Source: Burkholderiales bacterium
Lineage (GTDB): Bacteria; Pseudomonadota; Gammaproteobacteria; Burkholderiales; Burkholderiaceae_C
Direction: 5' to 3'
Assembly: GCA_017302655.1 (NCBI GenBank)
Contig: JAFLDE010000006.1
Coordinates: forward strand, 1-64,000
Length of the DNA: 64,000 bases
Every line of letters begins with the position of its first letter. Position 1 is the first letter of the stretch. The notes under the pieces were generated by a model. That model was given only the letters and a program-made list of their open reading frames with translations, ran no database searches and had not been told where the DNA came from. A program made the position numbers and the translations under genes. Positions 10,184 to 20,498 of this stretch are shown here, in pieces.

Positions 10184-11304
10184 GCCGCCACGCCGCGCAC
10201 GCTGGCCGGCATCGGTGCCAGCCGGCGGAAGGCCTTGCCGGCGGCGTCAAACAGGTAGGCGGCCTCGGGCGGCACGCGCAGTTGCAAGTCGTCGCCCGCG
10301 CGCACGCTGGCACGGCCGTCAAACTCGCAGGTCAGCGCGTCCTCGACGCCAGGGAAGGCGCAGTAGGCGAAGGTGGCGCCGCCCAGGCATTCCACGAAGG
10401 TGACGGTGGCGCGCAGCAGGTTGTCGTTGCCGCCCAGCTGGAAGTGCTCCGGCCGCACGCCCAGGGTGACCTTGTCGCCTGCCTTGGCTGAACTGGCGTC
10501 CACCTGTGCTTCCAGCAAGGCCCCTCCGGCCAGCCGAACCAGGGCCACCCGTTCACTGCCGGACACCACTTCCGCCTCGATGAAGTTCATTTTCGGACTG
10601 CCAATGAACCCGGCCACGAAAAGGTTGTCAGGATGCTCGTACAGCTCCAGGGGCGTGCCCACCTGCTCGATGCGGCCGGCGGACAGCACGACGATGCGAT
10701 CCGCCAGAGTCATGGCCTCGACCTGATCGTGCGTGACATAGACCATGGTGGTCTTCAGGTCCTCGTGCAGCTTGGCGAACTCGTAGCGCATGCGCACGCG
10801 CAAGGCGGCGTCCAGGTTTGACAGCGGCTCGTCGAACAGGAACACCTCGGGCTTTCGCACGATGGCGCGGCCGATGGCGACGCGCTGGCGTTGCCCGCCG
10901 GAGAGGTCCTTGGGCTTGCGCTCCAGCAAGTGGTCGATGTGCAGGATCTTGGCCGCGTGCGTCACCGCCCGATCGATCTCGTCCTTGGGTACCTTGGCCA
11001 GCTTGAGCCCGAACGCCATGTTGTCGTACAGGTTCATGTGCGGGTAGAGCGCGTAGCTCTGGAACACCATGGCAATGCCGCGTTCGGCGGGTGGCACGTC
11101 GTTGACCAGGCGGCCGCCGATGTAGAGCTGGCCGCCGGTGATGTCCTCCAGGCCGGCAATGGTGCGCAGCAAGGTACTTTTGCCGCAACCCGAGGGACCG
11201 ACGAAGACCATGAACTCGCCGTCGCGGATTTCCAGGTCGATGCCATGCAGGATGCGCACGTCGCCGTACGCCTTTTGCACGCCCTTGAATTGCACGTTTG
11301 CCAT
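10180..11304 (-). CDS. malK: Maltodextrin ABC transporter ATPase MalK
   Basis: A 374-residue ATPase. The start was chosen at 11304 ([15 protein letters not shown]), where family homology begins; the frame is open ~66 bp further upstream. Walker A is GPSGCGKST, followed by the Q-loop region [11 protein letters not shown], signature [14 protein letters not shown], Walker [13 protein letters not shown] and the switch His in [12 protein letters not shown]-terminal regulatory/TOBE part of about 130 residues follows. It is first in the leftward transporter operon, so its promoter should lie in the divergent gap with glgP, where two operator-like palindromes occur. Confidence 0.95.
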   Translation of the reverse strand: MANVQFKGVQKAYGDVRILHGIDLEIRDGEFMVFVGPSGCGKSTLLRTIAGLEDITGGQLYIGGRLVNDVPPAERGIAMVFQSYALYPHMNLYDNMAFGLKLAKVPKDEIDRAVTHAAKILHIDHLLERKPKDLSGGQRQRVAIGRAIVRKPEVFLFDEPLSNLDAALRVRMRYEFAKLHEDLKTTMVYVTHDQVEAMTLADRIVVLSAGRIEQVGTPLELYEHPDNLFVAGFIGSPKMNFIEAEVVSGSERVALVRLAGGALLEAQVDASSAKAGDKVTLGVRPEHFQLGGNDNLLRATVTFVECLGGATFAYCAFPGVEDALTCEFDGRASVRAGDDLQLRVPPEAAYLFDAAGKAFRRLAPMPASVRGVAA

Positions 11305-11369
11305 TGCTTCGCTCCGGGAGAGGAGCGCGGCGTGCGCTCCGTCGATGAGGGGGATAGTAGCCAGAGACA

Positions 11370-11384
11370 TGTAGTTTCACAACA
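11370..11384. promoter_or_regulatory. Operator-like palindrome, malK side
   Basis: TGTAGTTTCACAACA is a 6-3-6 inverted repeat with one mismatch to the pattern TGTAGT-N3-ACTACA. It lies 66 bp upstream of the malK start, 89 bp from the second, perfect copy. The shape suits a LacI/GntR-type dimeric repressor. The regulator is not in the window. Confidence 0.5.
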
Positions 11385-11458
11385 GAATCAACCCCAGGAG
11401 ACGAGGGCTGGTTGGCGTGAAAAATCAACCACTTGCCATCGATATAGGGTTGTCCCTA

Positions 11459-11473
11459 TGTAGTCAAACTACA
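11459..11473. promoter_or_regulatory. Operator-like palindrome between malK and glgP (perfect 6-3-6)
   Basis: TGTAGTCAAACTACA is an exact inverted repeat with a 3-bp centre. It overlaps the end of a plausible rightward promoter for glgP (TTGCCA at 11433-11438, 18-bp spacer, TATGTA at 11457-11462). On the opposite strand it covers a TTGACT that could serve as the -35 box for malK. A repressor bound here could shut both divergent operons; this is inference from position. Confidence 0.55.
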
Positions 11474-11634
11474 CTGGTCGGGGCGGCTGCGCCATACTGG
11501 ATGGCACGTCGCCCGGTTGGGTCCCGGCGCCTGGCATGGCCCATCGGCCGAGTGCTCGGCAAGCCCTGGACACACCGCGGCATTCTTGCGAGCCGATCGA
11601 TGCCGGTGGGCTCGCGCGATTCAGGTGTTTCCCG

Positions 11635-14187
11635 ATGAGTGCTTCTTCCGCCTCCGCCAAGCTCAGCCCCAAGGTCAGCAGCAGGACTTCCACCATGTCG
11701 CCTACCGAACGCACCCGCACCCGCTCCAGCCTGCAATCCGCTTTCAAGGCAGCCTTGGTGCGCGAGTTGTCCCAAAGTCCCAGCAAGGCCACCAAAGATG
11801 CCTTGCTGCGCGCGGCCGCCCATGCCTGCCGCGACCTGCTGGCCGAGCGCTGGGCCAATACGCAAAAAGAGGACAACCAGCGTGGCGCGGATGCGCCGGT
11901 GCGCCGCGTGCACTACCTGAGCATGGAGTTCCTGATGGGCCGCGCGCTGGGCAATGCGCTGGCTGCGCTGGGCCTGGACAAGGTGCTGCAGGAACAACTC
12001 GATGCCCAAGGTGACGGCCTGCGCCTTTCGGACCTGCTGGAGCGCGAGCCCGATGCCGCGCTGGGTAACGGTGGACTGGGCCGCCTGGCGGCCTGTTTTC
12101 TCGATAGCTTCGCCGAACTCGGCCTGCCCAGCTTTGGCTATGGGCTGCGCTATCAGTACGGCATGTTTGCCCAGGGCATCGAGGGCGGCAAGCAGGTGGA
12201 GAGCCCCGATGATTGGATGAAGCAGGGCGCCCCTTGGGAAGTCATTCGCCCCGAGCGACGCTACCCCGTGCGCTTTGGCGGCCGGGTGGTGAGCGACAAC
12301 AGCACCGGTGGCAACGAAGGGGGCCGACGCTGGGTGGGCGGCGAGGTCATCTCGGCGCAGGCCTACGACTTCATCGTGCCGGCGCACCACAGCGAGCGTG
12401 TGAGCACCTTGCGTCAGTGGAAGGCCGAGGCCAGCCGTCCAATCGACTTCGCCGCCTTTTGCCGTGGCGACTACCAGGAGGCCAGCCGCCACATGGTGTC
12501 GGCCGACGCGCTGAACTGGGTGCTGTACCCGGACGACAGCTCTGAAGCCGGCCGCGAACTGCGCCTGAAGCAGGAGGCATTCCTGGTCAGCGCCTCCTTG
12601 CAGGACCTGCTGGCGCGGCACTTGCGCGAGTTCAAGACGCTGGGCAATCTGGGGCAGCTCAACGCCATCCACCTGAACGACACGCACCCCGCGCTGGCCC
12701 CGGCCGAACTGATGCGCCTGCTGGTGGACGAGCACGCGATGAGTTGGTCGTCGGCGTGGAAGATCACCCGTCAGGCCATCAGCTACACCAATCACACGCT
12801 GATGCCCGAGGCGCTGGAGACTTGGCCAGTGCGCATGTTCGAGACCCTGCTGCCGCGCCACCTCGAAATCATTTACGAGATCAACCACCACTTCCTGGAA
12901 GAGGTGAAGGCTCGCTTCCCTGGCGACCACGAGCTGCTGCGCCGCGTGTCCATCATCGACGAGGGTTCGCCGCATGGCGGGCAGGAGCGTCGTGTGCGCA
13001 TGGCGGCGCTGTCCATCGTGGCGTCGCACCGGGTCAACGGTGTGGCCAAGCTGCACTCCGACCTGTGCGTGCAAACCATCTTTGCCGACTACGCGCGCCT
13101 GTACCCGGAACGCTTCCACAACGTCACCAACGGCGTGACGCCGCGGCGCTGGCTGCAACAGGCTAACCCCGAGCTCTCCAGCCTGCTGGACGCCGAGATC
13201 GGCCGAGGCTGGCGCAAGAACCTTGCCGAGCTCTCCAAGCTCGGCAAGCTGGCGGGTGATGTGGAGTTGCAAAGCGCCTTTCTGGCCGTCAAGCGAGCCA
13301 ACAAAGAGAAGCTGGCCGCCCTGATCCGCAAGCAGCTTGGCCCGGTCGTGAATCCGGACAGCCTGTTCGATGTGCAGATCAAGCGCATCCACGAATACAA
13401 GCGCCAGCTGCTGAACATCCTGCATGTGGTGGCGCGCTACCAAGCCATCCTGGCCAGCCCTGACAAGGCACCGGACGGATTGGACTGGGTGCCGCGCACC
13501 GTCATCATTGCCGGCAAGGCGGCCTCGGCCTACCACATGGCCAAGCTGGTCATCCAGCTGGCGCACGACGTGGCCCGTGTCGTGAACAGCGACCCGCGAT
13601 GCAACGGCAAGCTCAAGCTCGTGTACCTGCCCAACTATGGTGTGAGCCTGGCCGAGACCATCATCCCGGCCGCCGACCTGTCCGAACAGATCAGCACCGC
13701 CGGCACCGAGGCCAGCGGCACCGGAAACATGAAGTTCGCGATGAACGGCGCCATCACCATCGGCACCTGGGACGGCGCAAACATCGAGATGGCCGAGGCC
13801 ATGGGCGTGATGAACATGTTCGTCTTCGGCCTGCGTGCCGAGGCCGTGCAGAAGATGAAGCAGCTGGGCTACGACCCGCGCCTCTACGTCGAAGAGAACC
13901 GCCAGCTCAAGCGCGTGATGGACGCGCTGGCCGACGGCAGCTTCGCGGGCGGCGACACCGAGCGCTACCGCCCCATCGTGGAAAACCTGCTGCACCGTGA
14001 CGGCTACATGCTGATGGCCGACTTTGCCGACTACGTGGCGGCACAAAGCCGGGTCGACGCCCTGTTCCGCCAGCGCTCGGCCTGGGCCGAACGCGCGCTT
14101 CGAAACGTCGCCGGCATGGGCTGGTTCAGCAGCGACCGCACCATTCAGGAGTACGTCGAGCGGGTCTGGGCGTCCCGTACGCTCTGA
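11635..14187 (+). CDS. glgP: Glycogen/maltodextrin phosphorylase
   Basis: A PLP-dependent GT35 phosphorylase of 850 residues from this start. The frame is open to 11536, and an alternative ATG at 11695, behind an AGCAGGA-like site, gives 830 residues. Family landmarks are [60 protein letters not shown] and, near the C-terminal third, [15 protein letters not shown] with the PLP-binding Lys. It releases glucose-1-phosphate from alpha-1,4-glucan. It is first in the rightward operon glgP-glgB-glgX-malQ. Whether glycogen or imported maltodextrin (MalP role) is the main substrate cannot be separated; the context supports both. Confidence 0.93.
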   Translation: MSASSASAKLSPKVSSRTSTMSPTERTRTRSSLQSAFKAALVRELSQSPSKATKDALLRAAAHACRDLLAERWANTQKEDNQRGADAPVRRVHYLSMEFLMGRALGNALAALGLDKVLQEQLDAQGDGLRLSDLLEREPDAALGNGGLGRLAACFLDSFAELGLPSFGYGLRYQYGMFAQGIEGGKQVESPDDWMKQGAPWEVIRPERRYPVRFGGRVVSDNSTGGNEGGRRWVGGEVISAQAYDFIVPAHHSERVSTLRQWKAEASRPIDFAAFCRGDYQEASRHMVSADALNWVLYPDDSSEAGRELRLKQEAFLVSASLQDLLARHLREFKTLGNLGQLNAIHLNDTHPALAPAELMRLLVDEHAMSWSSAWKITRQAISYTNHTLMPEALETWPVRMFETLLPRHLEIIYEINHHFLEEVKARFPGDHELLRRVSIIDEGSPHGGQERRVRMAALSIVASHRVNGVAKLHSDLCVQTIFADYARLYPERFHNVTNGVTPRRWLQQANPELSSLLDAEIGRGWRKNLAELSKLGKLAGDVELQSAFLAVKRANKEKLAALIRKQLGPVVNPDSLFDVQIKRIHEYKRQLLNILHVVARYQAILASPDKAPDGLDWVPRTVIIAGKAASAYHMAKLVIQLAHDVARVVNSDPRCNGKLKLVYLPNYGVSLAETIIPAADLSEQISTAGTEASGTGNMKFAMNGAITIGTWDGANIEMAEAMGVMNMFVFGLRAEAVQKMKQLGYDPRLYVEENRQLKRVMDALADGSFAGGDTERYRPIVENLLHRDGYMLMADFADYVAAQSRVDALFRQRSAWAERALRNVAGMGWFSSDRTIQEYVERVWASRTL

Positions 14188-14189
14188 GC

Positions 14190-16022
14190 ATGTTCTCCGA
14201 CCTTGAGCTGCAGCGCCTGCGCGATCCCAACGAGGTGCGCGCGCAGGAGCTGCTGGGTGCGCACCCCATGCAGCAGGATGGCGTGGACGGCGTGCGCTTT
14301 GCCGTGTGGGCGCCCAATGCCCTTCGTGTTTCGGTCGTTGGAAGTTTCAACGACTGGGATGGGCGCCGCCACCCGCTGAGCAACCAGCAGGGCTTCTGGT
14401 CGGCTTTCGTGCCCGGCGTGGGGCGTGGCGCGCTCTACAAGTTTGAGCTGGAGGACCGTGAGGGCCACTTGCTGCCGCTGCGCGCGGATCCTTACGCTTT
14501 CGCGGCGGAGCTGCGGCCGCAGACTGCCTCGGTCGTGAGCGGCCTGCCGACGAAGCGCGCATTGCCTGCCGAGCGGGCTGCCGCCAACCGCCGCGACGCG
14601 CCGATCAGCGTCTATGAGGTGCACGCGCAAAGCTGGAGGAAGGGCCGTGACGGCGGCTTCCCCACCTGGGAGGAACTGGCCAACAGCCTGCCCGCCTACG
14701 CCGCAGGTCTGGGGTTCACGCACATCGAGCTGTTGCCGATCAGCGAGCACCCCTTCGACGGCTCCTGGGGCTACCAGACCTTGGGGCTGTTCGCACCCAG
14801 CCGCCGCTTCGGCGACCCCGAGCAGTTCGGGCTCTTCGTGCAAGCCTGCCACGACCATGGCTTGGGCCTGCTGCTGGACTGGGTGCCCGCGCATTTCCCC
14901 ACCGACGCCCATGGCCTGGCCCGTTTCGACGGCACCGCGCTCTACGAGTACGCGGACCCGCGCGAAGGCTTCCACCGCGACTGGAACACCGCCATTCCGA
15001 ACTTCGGGCGTGACGAGGTGCGCAGTTTCTTGTCCAGCAGCGCGCTGTACTGGGTGGAGCGCTGGGGGGTGGATGGCCTGCGCGTGGATGCCGTGGCCTC
15101 CATGCTGTACCGCGACTACTCGCGCCCGGCGGGCGAGTGGGTTCCGAACCATCAGGGCGGACGCGAGAACCTGGAGGCCATCGCCCTGCTCAAGCACGTC
15201 AATGAGGCTGTCGGCCGCGAGGCGCCGGGCAGCATGACGGTGGCCGAGGAGAGCACCTCCTTTGCTGGGGTCAGCCAGCCCACTTACGCGGGCGGCCTGG
15301 GTTTCCACTTCAAGTGGAACATGGGCTGGATGAACGACACCCTGCGGTACATCCACGAAGACCCCGTGCACCGGCGCTTCCACCATCACCTGATGAGCTT
15401 CGGGCTGGTCTACGCGTTCAGCGAGAACTTCATGCTGCCCATCAGCCACGATGAAGTGGTGCACGGCAAGGGTTCGCTGCTCGACAAGATGCCCGGCGAC
15501 GAGTGGCAGCAGTTCGCCAATCTGCGCGCCTACCTCGGCTTCATGTGGGGCCACCCGGGCAAGAAGCTTCTCTTCATGGGGCAGGAATGGGGCCAGCGCG
15601 GAGAGTGGAATCACGAGGCTGGTCTGCCTTGGCACCAGCTCGACCACACGCCGCATGCCGGCGTGCGCAAGCTGGTGGCTGACCTCAATCACCTCTACCG
15701 CAGCGAAAGCGCCTTGCACCGCCTCGATTGCGAGGCCACCGGCTTCGAGTGGCGTGTGCTTCACGACGAGCAGCAATCGGTCTTCGCCTGGCTGCGGCGC
15801 GACGGGCAAGGCGGCGAGATGCTGGTGGTGTGCAACTTCACGCCGGTGCCGCGGCATGGCTACCGCATCCAGGTGGAGGGCAGCTGGCGCGAGCGGCTGA
15901 ATACCGACAGCGAGCACTACGGCGGATCCAACATTGGCAACGGACCGCAGGCACTGCACGCCGATCACGGTCAACTCAGCCTCACCCTGCCTCCGCTGGC
16001 CACACTCTTCCTTTCGCGATGA
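14190..16022 (+). CDS. glgB: 1,4-alpha-glucan branching enzyme, short form
   Basis: A 610-residue branching enzyme. It has one N-terminal CBM48-like domain ([20 protein letters not shown]), the GH13 core and a C-terminal sandwich. Catalytic regions are [18 protein letters not shown] (nucleophile), VAEESTSF (acid/base) and [15 protein letters not shown]. It is about 120 residues shorter than E. coli GlgB because the extra N1 module is missing. It introduces alpha-1,6 branches into glycogen. The start lies 2 bp after the glgP stop, and the stop overlaps glgX (ATGA). Confidence 0.95.
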   Translation: MFSDLELQRLRDPNEVRAQELLGAHPMQQDGVDGVRFAVWAPNALRVSVVGSFNDWDGRRHPLSNQQGFWSAFVPGVGRGALYKFELEDREGHLLPLRADPYAFAAELRPQTASVVSGLPTKRALPAERAAANRRDAPISVYEVHAQSWRKGRDGGFPTWEELANSLPAYAAGLGFTHIELLPISEHPFDGSWGYQTLGLFAPSRRFGDPEQFGLFVQACHDHGLGLLLDWVPAHFPTDAHGLARFDGTALYEYADPREGFHRDWNTAIPNFGRDEVRSFLSSSALYWVERWGVDGLRVDAVASMLYRDYSRPAGEWVPNHQGGRENLEAIALLKHVNEAVGREAPGSMTVAEESTSFAGVSQPTYAGGLGFHFKWNMGWMNDTLRYIHEDPVHRRFHHHLMSFGLVYAFSENFMLPISHDEVVHGKGSLLDKMPGDEWQQFANLRAYLGFMWGHPGKKLLFMGQEWGQRGEWNHEAGLPWHQLDHTPHAGVRKLVADLNHLYRSESALHRLDCEATGFEWRVLHDEQQSVFAWLRRDGQGGEMLVVCNFTPVPRHGYRIQVEGSWRERLNTDSEHYGGSNIGNGPQALHADHGQLSLTLPPLATLFLSR

Positions 16023-18133
16023 AGCTTCCCGACACCCTGCAGGCCGGACGCGGCCACCCGATGGGCAGCACGCTGCGTGACGGCGGTGTGAACTTTGCCG
16101 TGATGGCCGAGCACGCGAGCAAGGTGGAGCTCTGCCTGTTCGACCAGGACGGCCAGCGAGAGTTGCGTCGCTATGCATTGCACGGGCCGGAGGACGGCGT
16201 TTGGCATGGCTTCCTGCCTGGCCTGGGCGCGGGCCTGGTGTACGGCCTGCGCGCGCACGGCCCCTATCAACCCGAGCAGGGTCACCGCTACAACGCGAAC
16301 AAGCTGCTGCTCGATCCGATGGCCCGTGAGATCGTCGGCCACTTTGGCTGGCGCGCCGAGCACCATGGCTACACCTTGGGTCATCCGGAAGGCCCGCGCG
16401 GCGTGGACGGCTTCGACCCCCGTGACAACGCCCCGTACGCCCTCAAATCGCGTGTGGCCGCACCGCTCACCGGGCCTGATCCGCGGTCCAATGCGCCGCA
16501 CCATCCAGTCGACCGCCTGCTCATTTACGAGGCCCACGTGAAGGGCCTGACCATGCAGCACCCGGCCGTGCCGCCCGAGTTGCGTGGTCGCTATGCCGCG
16601 CTGGCGCATCCGGCCGTGGTGGCGCATCTGAAGCAACTCGGCGTCAACGCCATCGAGCTGCTGCCGCTGCAGTTCTGGATCGACGAAGTGCACCTGGCCG
16701 ACAAGGGCATGCGCAATTACTGGGGTTACAACACCCTGGGTTTTTGCTGCCCCGATCCCCGGCTGGCGCAGGCGCAGGACCCGGCAGCCATCCGCGCCGA
16801 GTTCCGCGCCGCCGTGCATGCCCTGCACGAGGCCGGCATCGAGGTGTTGCTCGACGTGGTCTTCAACCACACGCCCGAGGGTAACGAGTTCGGCCCCACG
16901 CTGAGCTTCCGGGGCCTGGACAACGCCATCTGGTACCGCCTTCAGCACGATGACCGCAGCCGTCACGAGAACCTGACCGGCTGCGGCAACACGCTGAATT
17001 GCGCGCACCCGCGTGTCACGCAGTTCGTGCTCGACGCGCTCCGCGTCTGGGTGGCCGAGATGGGCGTGGACGGATTCCGCTTCGACCTGGCTCCGGTGTT
17101 GGGGCGCGGCGAGCGTGGCTTCGGTGCCCATGCGGCCCTGTTCACTGCCATGCGACAGGATCCGCTGCTGGCCAGCGTGAAATTGATCGCCGAGCCTTGG
17201 GACGCGGCCTATGACGGCTACCAGCTGGGTCATTTCCCCGGCCCCTTCCTGGAGTGGAATGACCGTTTTCGCGATGCCGCGCGCTCCTATTGGCTCGGTA
17301 CCGGCGTGAGCCGTGGTGAGTTCGCGCGCCGCCTCACGGCGAGCAGCGACGTCTTCCATCATGGCCAGCGCCTTCCCACGGCGAGCGTCAACTTCATCGC
17401 CTGCCATGACGGCTTCACCCTGGCCGACCTGACCAGCTACGGCAAGAAGCACAACCACGGCAATGGCGAAGACAACCGCGACGGCCGCGACAACGAGCTG
17501 TGCGCGAATTTCGGCCACGAAGGCCCGACCGATGACGCCGCCGTGAACGAGCGCCGCCGCCGCGTGCGGCGCGCGCTGCTCGCCACCTTGGCCTTTGCGC
17601 AGGGCACCCCCATGCTCAATGCAGGTGACGAGTTTGCCAACAGCCAGCAAGGCAACAACAACGCCTACTGCCAGGACAACCCCACCGGCTGGTTGGACTG
17701 GGCGGCGGCCGATGCGGACTTGCTGGCCTTCACCGCCCGTTGCTTCCAGCTGCGCGCGCAAGAGGTGTTGCTGCGCCACCCGCGTTGGTTGGTGGCCGAG
17801 ACCCGCCACACCCGCGACGCGCAGGTCGAATGGCTCACGCCCGCCGGGCATGGGCTGCAGTCGGCCGACTGGCACAGCAGCGCCCAGCGGGCTTTCGCCG
17901 CCGTCCTTCAGGGCGATGGCCGCCGCTTGGGTCTGCTCTTCAACCCGGAGGCCGAGGCCATGCCCTTCACGCTGGTGCAAGGGCCTTGGCGCCTGATGCT
18001 CGACTCGAGCGGCGTGCTGCATGAGACCAACCCCATGCGGCCCGACGGCGAGTTGCTGCCGGGTCAGCCCCTCATCGTTCCAGCCCACAGCCTGGTGCTG
18101 CTGGCCACCTTGGAGACTTGCACATGGATTTGA
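16019..18133 (+). CDS. glgX: Glycogen debranching enzyme GlgX (isoamylase type)
   Basis: A 704-residue GH13 isoamylase-type enzyme. The ATG at 16019 overlaps the glgB stop as ATGA and begins the conserved region (the [10 protein letters not shown] and [12 protein letters not shown] segments), so the longer open frame upstream is ignored. Key motifs are [29 protein letters not shown] (nucleophile), [15 protein letters not shown] (acid/base) and [16 protein letters not shown]. Asn/Gly/Asp-rich GlgX features ([11 protein letters not shown]) follow. It hydrolyses alpha-1,6 links in phosphorylase limit dextrin. It ends 10 bp inside malQ. Confidence 0.95.
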   Translation: MKLPDTLQAGRGHPMGSTLRDGGVNFAVMAEHASKVELCLFDQDGQRELRRYALHGPEDGVWHGFLPGLGAGLVYGLRAHGPYQPEQGHRYNANKLLLDPMAREIVGHFGWRAEHHGYTLGHPEGPRGVDGFDPRDNAPYALKSRVAAPLTGPDPRSNAPHHPVDRLLIYEAHVKGLTMQHPAVPPELRGRYAALAHPAVVAHLKQLGVNAIELLPLQFWIDEVHLADKGMRNYWGYNTLGFCCPDPRLAQAQDPAAIRAEFRAAVHALHEAGIEVLLDVVFNHTPEGNEFGPTLSFRGLDNAIWYRLQHDDRSRHENLTGCGNTLNCAHPRVTQFVLDALRVWVAEMGVDGFRFDLAPVLGRGERGFGAHAALFTAMRQDPLLASVKLIAEPWDAAYDGYQLGHFPGPFLEWNDRFRDAARSYWLGTGVSRGEFARRLTASSDVFHHGQRLPTASVNFIACHDGFTLADLTSYGKKHNHGNGEDNRDGRDNELCANFGHEGPTDDAAVNERRRRVRRALLATLAFAQGTPMLNAGDEFANSQQGNNNAYCQDNPTGWLDWAAADADLLAFTARCFQLRAQEVLLRHPRWLVAETRHTRDAQVEWLTPAGHGLQSADWHSSAQRAFAAVLQGDGRRLGLLFNPEAEAMPFTLVQGPWRLMLDSSGVLHETNPMRPDGELLPGQPLIVPAHSLVLLATLETCTWI

Positions 18134-19632
18134 CTCAACGCAGCAGCGGCGTGCTGCTCCACCCCAGCTCGCTGCCTGGGCCGCATGGCATCGGAGACCT
18201 CGGCCCAGCCGCCTTCCATTTCGTGGATTGGCTGGAGGCTGCGGGCCAGTCGATCTGGCAGTGGTTGCCCACCACGCCCATCGGCCCGGGCGACTCGCCC
18301 TATCAATCGGTCTCAGCCTTCGCTGGCTCACCGCTCATGGTGGCGCTGGAGCCCTTGGTGGAACGCGGCTGGCTGGCCGCGCCTGAACGTCCAGAGTTCG
18401 ACGCACACGCGGTGGACTTTGCCCGTGTGGTGCCCTGGCGCGAAGCGCAGCTGCGCAGCGCCTACGCCGGCTTCATTCAGGCGGCCACCCCTGAGGATCG
18501 CGCGGCACTGGCCGCGTGGGCGCAGGCGCAGGCTGACTGGGCCGACGACTACACGCTTTTCATGGCCCTGCAGGCGGCGCACCAAGGCGCCTGCTGGTGG
18601 GACTGGGCGCCGGAGCTGCGCAGCCGCAAGAAAAAGGCGCTGGAGGCCGCACGTGCCGAGCACGCCGCCGAAATTGGCTTCTGGCAGTTCGTGCAATGGC
18701 AGTTCGACACCCAGCTGGCCGCCGTGAAGGCCTACGCCAACGGCAAGGGCGTGAAGCTGATGGGCGACCTGCCCATCTTCATCGCCCACCACAGCGCCGA
18801 CTGCTGGGCGCGACCCGACCTCTACTTCCTCGACAAGGAATTTCAGCCCACCGTGGTGGCCGGCGTGCCGCCCGATGACCTGGGGCCGCAAGGCCAGCGC
18901 TGGGGCAATCCGCTGTACCGCTGGAAAAAGATGGCGGGCGAGGGCTACGCCTGGTGGATTGAACGGGTGCGCCGTGCGCTCACGCAGGCCGATGTGTTCC
19001 GCATCGACCACTTCCGCGGCTTCGCCGGCTACTACGAGATCCCCGCCTCCTGCCCGACCGCCATGGAGGGCCGCTGGGTGAAGGGTCCTGGTAAGGCGCT
19101 GTTCGATGCCATCGCCGAGGCGCTGGGCCCACTACCCATCGTGGCCGAGGATCTGGGCCTGATCACGCCGGACGTGATCGAATTGCGCGACGGCTGCGGC
19201 TTCCCCGGCATGAAGATCCTCCAGTTCGCCTTCGGGGGGGATGGCAACCACGAATTCCTGCCGCACAACTACGGGCGTGACTTCGTCGTCTACACCGGTA
19301 CGCACGACAACGACACCGCGCGCGGATGGTGGCAGGCCGCCAAGCCGGCCGAGCGGGCGTTCGCCGGCACCTACCTGGCTGCGGGCGAGCACGACGTGCA
19401 TTGGGCCATGATCCGCGCCGCAGCCAACTCGGTGGCGAACATGGCGGTGTTCCCGCTGCAGGATGTGCTGGGCATGGGCAGCGATCAACGCATGAACACG
19501 CCGGGCACGCTGGGCGGACGCAACTGGACCTGGCGCTTCAGCTGGGACCAGGTCGGCCCGGAGCCTGGTCGCGTGCTGGGCCTGATCACCGCCGCCAGCG
19601 GGCGCGGCCCGATCACGTTGATGCACCCCTGA
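18124..19632 (+). CDS. malQ: 4-alpha-glucanotransferase (amylomaltase)
   Basis: A 502-residue GH77 enzyme. The ATG at 18124 has a GGAG 7 bp upstream and overlaps the end of glgX by 10 bp; a TTG two codons earlier is less likely. Signatures are SSLPGPHGIGDLGP at the N-terminus, DLPIFIAHHSADCW, FRIDHFRGFAGYYEIP (nucleophile Asp), VAEDLGLITPDV (acid/base region) and YTGTHDNDTARGWW. It rearranges short maltodextrins into chains usable by phosphorylase. It is the last gene of the operon and is followed by a GC-rich palindrome. Confidence 0.95.
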   Translation: MDLTQRSSGVLLHPSSLPGPHGIGDLGPAAFHFVDWLEAAGQSIWQWLPTTPIGPGDSPYQSVSAFAGSPLMVALEPLVERGWLAAPERPEFDAHAVDFARVVPWREAQLRSAYAGFIQAATPEDRAALAAWAQAQADWADDYTLFMALQAAHQGACWWDWAPELRSRKKKALEAARAEHAAEIGFWQFVQWQFDTQLAAVKAYANGKGVKLMGDLPIFIAHHSADCWARPDLYFLDKEFQPTVVAGVPPDDLGPQGQRWGNPLYRWKKMAGEGYAWWIERVRRALTQADVFRIDHFRGFAGYYEIPASCPTAMEGRWVKGPGKALFDAIAEALGPLPIVAEDLGLITPDVIELRDGCGFPGMKILQFAFGGDGNHEFLPHNYGRDFVVYTGTHDNDTARGWWQAAKPAERAFAGTYLAAGEHDVHWAMIRAAANSVANMAVFPLQDVLGMGSDQRMNTPGTLGGRNWTWRFSWDQVGPEPGRVLGLITAASGRGPITLMHP

Positions 19633-19660
19633 TCTGCATCCGAAGCGCTGAGCCGTCGCC

Positions 19661-19681
19661 ATCCCCCCAAGCTTGGGGGAT
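19661..19681. terminator. Palindromic hairpin after malQ
   Basis: A near-perfect inverted repeat of the form ATCCCCC-(C)AAGCTT-GGGGGAT, 28 bp after the malQ stop. It has no T-run, so a role as intrinsic terminator is uncertain. It could also be a 3'-end stabiliser. Confidence 0.4.
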
Positions 19682-19763
19682 GCTGCACTGCAAACTGTCA
19701 CAACCGTGAAGGCGGGAGAACCCTAGAGTTCGTGCGTTCGATCACGCATTTGCAGGAGCAGTC

Positions 19764-20447
19764 ATGCAGTACAAGCACGGCCTCGTGGCCCTCGCCGCGG
19801 CCCTCTCGCTGGGTTCGGCCCAGGCCTTGGACGTCGTCAACGTCGGCGCCTTCACGCTGACCTACGACGAGACCTCGGATCTCGGTTGGCTCTCCGGCTG
19901 GTACACCAGCGCTGGCTGGCAAGGATTCAACTGGAGCATTCCGCAGTCGGTGCAGGTGGCATCCTTGAATGGTGCGCCGGCAACGGCGACCTTCGATCTG
20001 CCTTCGTTCCAGCTCACCGCCAATCCTGGCTGGACGCTGACAGGCAACGTGGCAGGCTTCCTGGGCAACCTGGTCTACAACTTGGTGGGGGCTACGGCGG
20101 CGGCCAGCGCATCGGTGAGCGGCAGCCTGTCGGTGAACGGCGGGCCAGCGCTTCCGGTGGGCGGCACGCTGACCCAGACCGCCACGGCCGGCGCGCCTGG
20201 TGTGTTCGAAGTGGGCTTCTTTTCTGGCAGTCAGTCGGGCGACATCGGCCCCTTCAGCAGCCTGGTCTTCTCGGGGGGCACGCTTACCCTGAATGCCGCC
20301 GGAGGCAGCTTTGCAGCGGTCACTGCGCAGCCGCAGAACCAGATGAAGATCGACATCGCAGTGGCCGAGGTGCCCGAGCCGGCTGCGCTGGGCCTGATGC
20401 TGGGTGGCCTGGCCGTGTTGGCCCTGCGCAAGCGCCAAAGCGTCTGA
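19764..20447 (+). CDS. PEP-CTERM sorting-domain protein
   Basis: A 227-residue exported protein. It has a signal peptide (residues 1-22, ending AQA) and a Gly/Ala/Ser/Thr-rich body with little recognisable homology. The C-terminal sorting tag has VPEPAALGLM, a hydrophobic helix, then RKRQSV. By analogy with the exosortase/PEP-CTERM system, the tag should be cut at the PEP motif by an XrtA-type exosortase and the protein released to the surface or matrix. The exosortase is not in the window, but the prsT gene at 26098 indicates that the system exists here. The ATG follows a good GCAGGAGCAG ribosome-binding site. Confidence 0.9.
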   Translation: MQYKHGLVALAAALSLGSAQALDVVNVGAFTLTYDETSDLGWLSGWYTSAGWQGFNWSIPQSVQVASLNGAPATATFDLPSFQLTANPGWTLTGNVAGFLGNLVYNLVGATAAASASVSGSLSVNGGPALPVGGTLTQTATAGAPGVFEVGFFSGSQSGDIGPFSSLVFSGGTLTLNAAGGSFAAVTAQPQNQMKIDIAVAEVPEPAALGLMLGGLAVLALRKRQSV

Positions 20448-20470
20448 GGCGACGGTCGCTGACCCTGGAA

Positions 20471-20498
20471 GGCCCGCCTCTGGCGGGCCTCTTTCTTT
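20471..20498 (+). terminator. Rho-independent terminator after the PEP-CTERM gene
   Basis: The stem GGCCCGCC / GGCGGGCC with a 3-nt loop is followed by TCTTTCTTT, 23 bp past the stop codon. It sits at the convergent junction with the histidine kinase gene, whose stop codon it touches. Confidence 0.85.

Noticed and set aside
11464..14046. An 860-codon minus-strand frame opposite glgP
   Set aside because: Val/His/Gln-rich composition without motifs, fully antisense to a clear phosphorylase. The same applies to 14145-16178 and 15971-18331.
19633..19763. Sigma-54-like spacing (GG-N10-GC) before the first PEP-CTERM gene
   Set aside because: The -24 half lacks the TGGC core and the match overlaps the palindrome after malQ.
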